A stretch of 64,000 bases of DNA from Glycomyces luteolus (lineage in GTDB: Bacteria > Actinomycetota > Actinomycetes > Mycobacteriales > Micromonosporaceae). The notes below the pieces were generated by a model. The model did not search any database, was not told the DNA's origin, and was given only the letters and a program-made list of their open reading frames with translations. Of the stretch, positions 60,821 to 64,000 are shown piece after piece. Position 1 is the first letter of the stretch. Each line of letters starts with the position of its first letter. The DNA is taken from assembly GCF_027622875.1 (NCBI RefSeq), contig NZ_JAPZVP010000007.1:62001-126000 (forward strand), written 5' to 3'. The translations under genes and the position numbers were made by a program.

Positions 60821-61396
60821 TCACGCCCGGCGGCGATGCCTGACCGTCACCCGCGCCTTCGGGGTCGGGCGGGCGACCTCCTCGAACCCCGCCGCCAGGA
60901 ACATCGGGAGCGTCCCGGTGTAGGAGCCGCCCGGGCTGCGGTCGACCACAGCCGGGTCGATCGGCACGCCCTCCACCACGGCGGCGCCGCCCCGGTAGGC
61001 GAAGTCGACGGCGGCATCCAGCAGTGCCCGCGAGACGCCGCGCCCGCGCCACTGCTCGGGCACGAAGAAGCAGGACACCACCCACACCGCGTCCAGATCC
61101 CCGGGTTCGGGCAGCGGCCGGGTGCCCCGGGCGGTGTTGAGCCGCGGATACGCCGAGCGCGGCGCCACGGCGCACCAGCCGACCGGCTCCCCGTCCGCAT
61201 AGGCGATCAGCCCCGGCGGGCCCTGGTCGACGACCTCCCTGGCCGCTGCCGACCGCGGCCGCGACAGGCGCTCGCCGCGCTCCTCGCGCCACCACATGCA
61301 GTAACAGGACCGGTTGGCGCCCATCTGCCGGGCCAGCGCCAGGAAGTCCGGCCACCGGTCCGGGACCAGTTCGGCGACGGTCACTTGCGGTTCCAC
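60821..61396 (-). CDS. GNAT-family N-acetyltransferase
   Basis: 191 residues from GTG 61396; minus-strand TAGGTT (61404-61409) is 7 nt upstream: leaderless. GNAT motif A: VVSCFFVPEQWRGRGVSRALLDAAVDFA. The N-terminal NRSCYCMWWREERGERLSRPRSAAAREVVDQGPPGLIAYADGEPVGWCAVAPRS is typical of a large actinobacterial group. The substrate is unknown. Confidence 0.88.
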   Translation of the reverse strand: MEPQVTVAELVPDRWPDFLALARQMGANRSCYCMWWREERGERLSRPRSAAAREVVDQGPPGLIAYADGEPVGWCAVAPRSAYPRLNTARGTRPLPEPGDLDAVWVVSCFFVPEQWRGRGVSRALLDAAVDFAYRGGAAVVEGVPIDPAVVDRSPGGSYTGTLPMFLAAGFEEVARPTPKARVTVRHRRRA

Positions 61397-61462
61397 GCCA
61401 TCGAACCTATCGCCCGCCGCGCGTCGGCGCCGCCGCTCGCCCCGAAACGGCGCCCGAGTGCG

Positions 61463-61963
61463 TCAGCCGATCGGGGCGTCGCCGACCAGGCCGCGCGCGT
61501 AGTTCACCGTGGACCGCTGATAGCGCGGCAGGTGCGGGGCGAGGGCGATGAGCGCGACCGACAGGCCCTCGCGGTCGCGGCCGAGCTTCGCGAGCGTCAA
61601 CGCCTCGCACATCGCCAGCGCGTCATCGTACGCATCCGAGCCGCGCGCCCGCTCCTCCTTGATCATCTCGAGCGCCCGCTCGGGGTGCCCGGTCTCGCGC
61701 AGCGACGACGCCATCTGGATCGACACCCGGCGGCGCCGCACCCCCGACAGTCCCGCGGCGATCGCGCGCCCGTAGTAGCCGACGGCGGCCTCGGTGTACC
61801 CGGTCGAATCGTGCGCGCCGCCGACCTCGAACAGCGCCAGCGGGTCGTCGGGGCCGCACTCGGCCGCGAGGTCGATCATCGCCTGCACGAACTCGTCGCG
61901 GCCCAGTTCGTCCAGCCGCTCCCACAGCGCGGCGACGCGCGCTTCCCAAGCCTCAGTTGCCAT
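61463..61963 (-). CDS. Tetratricopeptide-type helical protein
   Basis: 166 residues from ATG 61963; minus-strand TAGGTT (61971-61976) is 7 nt upstream: leaderless. Helical repeats: LALFEVGGAHDSTGYTEAAVGYYGRAIAAGL, RRRVSIQMASSLRETGHPERALEMIKEE, DDALAMCEALTLAKLGRDREGLSVALIALAPHLPRYQRSTVNYAR. This is the small TPR protein family common in actinomycetes and firmicutes. A protein-interaction role is likely. Confidence 0.85.
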   Translation of the reverse strand: MATEAWEARVAALWERLDELGRDEFVQAMIDLAAECGPDDPLALFEVGGAHDSTGYTEAAVGYYGRAIAAGLSGVRRRRVSIQMASSLRETGHPERALEMIKEERARGSDAYDDALAMCEALTLAKLGRDREGLSVALIALAPHLPRYQRSTVNYARGLVGDAPIG

Positions 61964-61998
61964 GCCCGGCAACCTACGCCACCGCGGCGCCGTCTCGC

Positions 61999-62724
61999 CT
62001 ACCGGTCGCTCAGCCCGTCGGCGAGCGCACCGAGCCCGCCCAGCAGGACCAGCCGCTCATCGGCGTCCAACGCCTCGTAGATCGGGGCGTCGAGCCGGTT
62101 CGTCTCGGCCTCGATCGCCTCCCGCTCCGGGCCGGGCTCCAGCGCCTGGATCTGCTCGACCGTCAAACCCGCAGCGCCCCAAGCGGCCCGGTGCGCATCC
62201 GCCCGGTGGTGCCGCAGCGCCTCCAGCCGCGAGGCCAGCAGCGCCGAAGGCGACGCACCCACCGGTTCCCACACCGGCGTCAACGCCTCGAACACCGGAC
62301 CGCCCGTCGCCTTCCCGGCCTCCAGCAGCCGCTGCACCAGCGGCAGGACCGCCTCGACCGCGGCCAGTCCCGGCATCGACGGACTGGGCCGGTAGGACCA
62401 CAGCCGCTCCGCGGTCGCCGCGAAGACCCGGTCGGCCTCCAATGTGATCGCGCGGCCGGCCTCGGTCAGGTGCCAGTACCCGTCGATGCGCTCCACCAGG
62501 CCCGGCGCTTCGGCGGCTTCCGGATCGAACGGCCAGTACGCCATCCGCGCCGCCAGCGCCGCCTCCGGCACCGGGTGGTCCAGCAGTGCAGCGAACACGT
62601 CGATCTCCAGGCCGGGCGTCAACCCGCGGCGCGCGTACAGGTCCCGGACCTCCGCGCGGGCCCCGGCGCGCAGCGACACGTGGACGCGATCGATCACAGG
62701 ACGGATCACGGCGGCATACAGCAT
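61999..62724 (-). CDS. SCO6745-family protein (helical, HTH-like)
   Basis: 241 residues from ATG 62724 with GGGAG 5 nt upstream. All-helical; AALLDHPVPEAALAARMAYWPFDPEAAEAPGLVERIDGYWHLTEAGRAI resembles a winged-helix MarR-like segment, and RLEALRHHRADAHRAAWGAAGLT is conserved in the SCO6745/SCO0208-type group. Function unknown; divergent from the maleylpyruvate isomerase-type gene, so mutual regulation is possible. Confidence 0.78.
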   Translation of the reverse strand: MLYAAVIRPVIDRVHVSLRAGARAEVRDLYARRGLTPGLEIDVFAALLDHPVPEAALAARMAYWPFDPEAAEAPGLVERIDGYWHLTEAGRAITLEADRVFAATAERLWSYRPSPSMPGLAAVEAVLPLVQRLLEAGKATGGPVFEALTPVWEPVGASPSALLASRLEALRHHRADAHRAAWGAAGLTVEQIQALEPGPEREAIEAETNRLDAPIYEALDADERLVLLGGLGALADGLSDR

Positions 62725-62763
62725 CGGCACTCCCAGGGACGCAAGACGATTAGGATGCCGCCC

Positions 62764-63435
62764 ATGATCCCATCCGCGCTCACCGCACTCAACCGCGAAT
62801 CCGAGCAGCTCTCCACCGTCCTCGACGGCCTCGACCACGGCGACTGGACCGCACCGACACGCTGCACCCCATGGGATGCCGCAGCACTCGCCGCGCACAT
62901 CACCATGACCCTCGCGCGGCTGTGCCCGATGCTCGACGCCCCCGAGCCCCCCGAAGCCGCCGTCGACGCCGCCGGCTACTACCGGCCCGACGAACGCTTC
63001 TCGCCCGACGTCAACGAGATCCGCATCGACTCGGCCGCCGAAGCGGCCGCAGCAGGCGGCCCGGCCGTCGCCGCCCGCTTCCACGCCACCCGACGCACAC
63101 TCGAGCGGTGCGCGAACGAGGCGCCCGGGCGGCGCGTCACCACCCGCCACGGCGACCCCATGACCCTCGAGGACTTCCTCACCACCCGCGTCGTCGAAGT
63201 CGCCGTGCACGGCATCGACCTCGCCGACGCGCTCGACCGGCCGCGCTGGACCACCCCCGAGGCCGCCGCGCACGTCGCCGCGCTCCTCCTCGGCCCCGAC
63301 CACGCCACCGTGCTGGCCGGCCTCGGTCTGGGCCCGGTCGCTTTCATCGCCAAGGCCACCGGCCGCGACGATTTCACCGCCGCCGAGCGGGCCGCGGTCG
63401 AGGCGCGCGGGATCACCTGGCTCGCGCTCGGCTAG
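62764..63435 (+). CDS. Maleylpyruvate isomerase N-terminal/TIGR03086-like protein
   Basis: 223 residues from ATG 62764; TAGGAT (62751-62756) is 7 nt upstream: leaderless. DinB-type four-helix bundle: LTALNRESEQLSTVLDGLDHGDWTAPTRCTPWDAAALAAHITMTLARL with W-D and H, and EVAVHGIDLADALDRP with the metal-binding E..H..D. Members are mycothiol-dependent enzymes or related hydrolases. Substrate unknown. Confidence 0.88.
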   Translation: MIPSALTALNRESEQLSTVLDGLDHGDWTAPTRCTPWDAAALAAHITMTLARLCPMLDAPEPPEAAVDAAGYYRPDERFSPDVNEIRIDSAAEAAAAGGPAVAARFHATRRTLERCANEAPGRRVTTRHGDPMTLEDFLTTRVVEVAVHGIDLADALDRPRWTTPEAAAHVAALLLGPDHATVLAGLGLGPVAFIAKATGRDDFTAAERAAVEARGITWLALG

Positions 63436-64000
63436 CAGGCCGAGGCGGTGTAGTCCAGCAGCGCGGCCTGCTCGGCCTCATCGACGGCGAGGTGCCATTC
63501 GGTCTTGACCTCGACCCACGCCCAGATGTAGGCGCACCACACGGTCTCGTCCTCGGGCATCCACTCGGCGGGGTCCTGGTCCGATTTGGAGCGGTTGGAG
63601 GAGGCCGTGACGGCGATGAGGTGCCAGTTGTTCTCCTGCCAGTTCGCGTAGGCCTGGCGGTCCTCGGTCGTCCAGTCGACCGCGCCGGAGCCCCACGCCT
63701 CCTTCAGCGGCACGAAGTGGTCGATGTCGATGTCCCCGGAAGCGGTCACGGTCTCGCCGTCGTACATCGAGACCCATTCGCCGGTCATCGCGCCGTCGCA
63801 GTCGGCCTCGGTGAGGGCCCCGGTGCGGTCCTGCTTGACGAGCACGTCGTCGCGGGCGTCGCAGCCGTTGCCGTCGTCGTCCTTCCAGTGGGGGAACAGG
63901 GACCGGTCGTAGCCGCTGTCGCGCTCCTCGGCGACCTCGAGCGCTTCGATGCCGGCGGTCAACGCGGCGGGGTCGACGGTGACGGTGAACGGCGCGGTAG
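63432..64000 (-). CDS. Secreted-type HNH endonuclease (DUF1524-like), N-terminus beyond window
   Basis: About 189 residues visible, frame open to the window edge (APFTVTVDPAALTAGIEALEVAEERDSGYDRSLFPHWKDDDGNGCDARDDVLV). The HNH core is GDIDIDHFVPLKEAWGSGAVDWTTEDRQAYANW, with NWHLIAVTASSNRSKSDQDPAEWMP; this DHxVPLxEAW pattern is the GmrSD-like DUF1524 HNH family common in actinomycetes, usually with a signal peptide. It should cut DNA, probably extracellular. Cys pairs (GCDARDD, ADCDG, WCAYIW, end C) suggest disulfides. Its stop codon overlaps the convergent gene's stop (CTAG). Confidence 0.9.
   Translation of the reverse strand, partial: TAPFTVTVDPAALTAGIEALEVAEERDSGYDRSLFPHWKDDDGNGCDARDDVLVKQDRTGALTEADCDGAMTGEWVSMYDGETVTASGDIDIDHFVPLKEAWGSGAVDWTTEDRQAYANWQENNWHLIAVTASSNRSKSDQDPAEWMPEDETVWCAYIWAWVEVKTEWHLAVDEAEQAALLDYTASAC

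Overview
The window is chromosomal DNA of a high-GC actinomycete. The evidence is very high GC with strong third-position bias, frequent GTG/TTG starts, many apparently leaderless promoters (a TANNNT -10 hexamer 7-8 nt before the start codon), a GPGG-type small membrane protein, a SigJ/ECF41 sigma factor, an Ada-AlkA fusion and a mycothiol-type maleylpyruvate isomerase family protein. A glycomycete-like or related soil actinomycete fits, but genus is a low-confidence guess. No rRNA, tRNA, CRISPR array, transposase or prophage block was seen; a lone tyrosine recombinase is the only mobile-element-type gene.

Layout. 0-7 kb: truncated PfkB sugar kinase, small membrane protein, SNF2 helicase plus SWIM zinc-finger pair, Rpn/PD-(D/E)XK-like protein, HAD phosphatase, GNAT and a methyltransferase. 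7.3-11 kb: two-component system and ABC-2 exporter, all on the minus strand. 11.2-13.4 kb: PolA-like polymerase and a 47-residue GPGG membrane protein. 13.5-19.7 kb: a compact beta-1,3-glucan regulon (GH16 glucanase, oligosaccharide ABC importer, LacI repressor) with three matching LacI operators. 19.8-33 kb: coiled protein, M50-like protease, HrpB helicase, PASTA kinase, MsrB, lactonase, TetR plus MMPL exporter, DedA protein, DUF2264 protein. 33.3-35.3 kb: ECF41 sigma factor with its oxidoreductase and DoxX partners. 35.5-40.6 kb: secreted phosphodiesterase with lectin-like tail, two more enzymes and a secreted I36-type inhibitor. 40.9-51.7 kb: complete urea uptake and ATP-dependent urea degradation operon (urtABCDE, GntR regulator, urea carboxylase, allophanate hydrolase). 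51.7-64 kb: many small housekeeping and accessory genes, including an L7/L12 C-terminal-domain protein, Ogt and Ada-AlkA repair pair, tyrosine recombinase, a MerR-controlled aldo/keto reductase, and an HNH nuclease cut by the window end.

Most unusual signal: a dispersed palindromic element with half-site TGTGAYATGSCACTG, about eleven copies between 7.1 and 31.4 kb and none recognised in the remaining 32 kb. Eight copies lie between genes; three lie inside reading frames without breaking them. I do not recognise it as a described repeat or operator.
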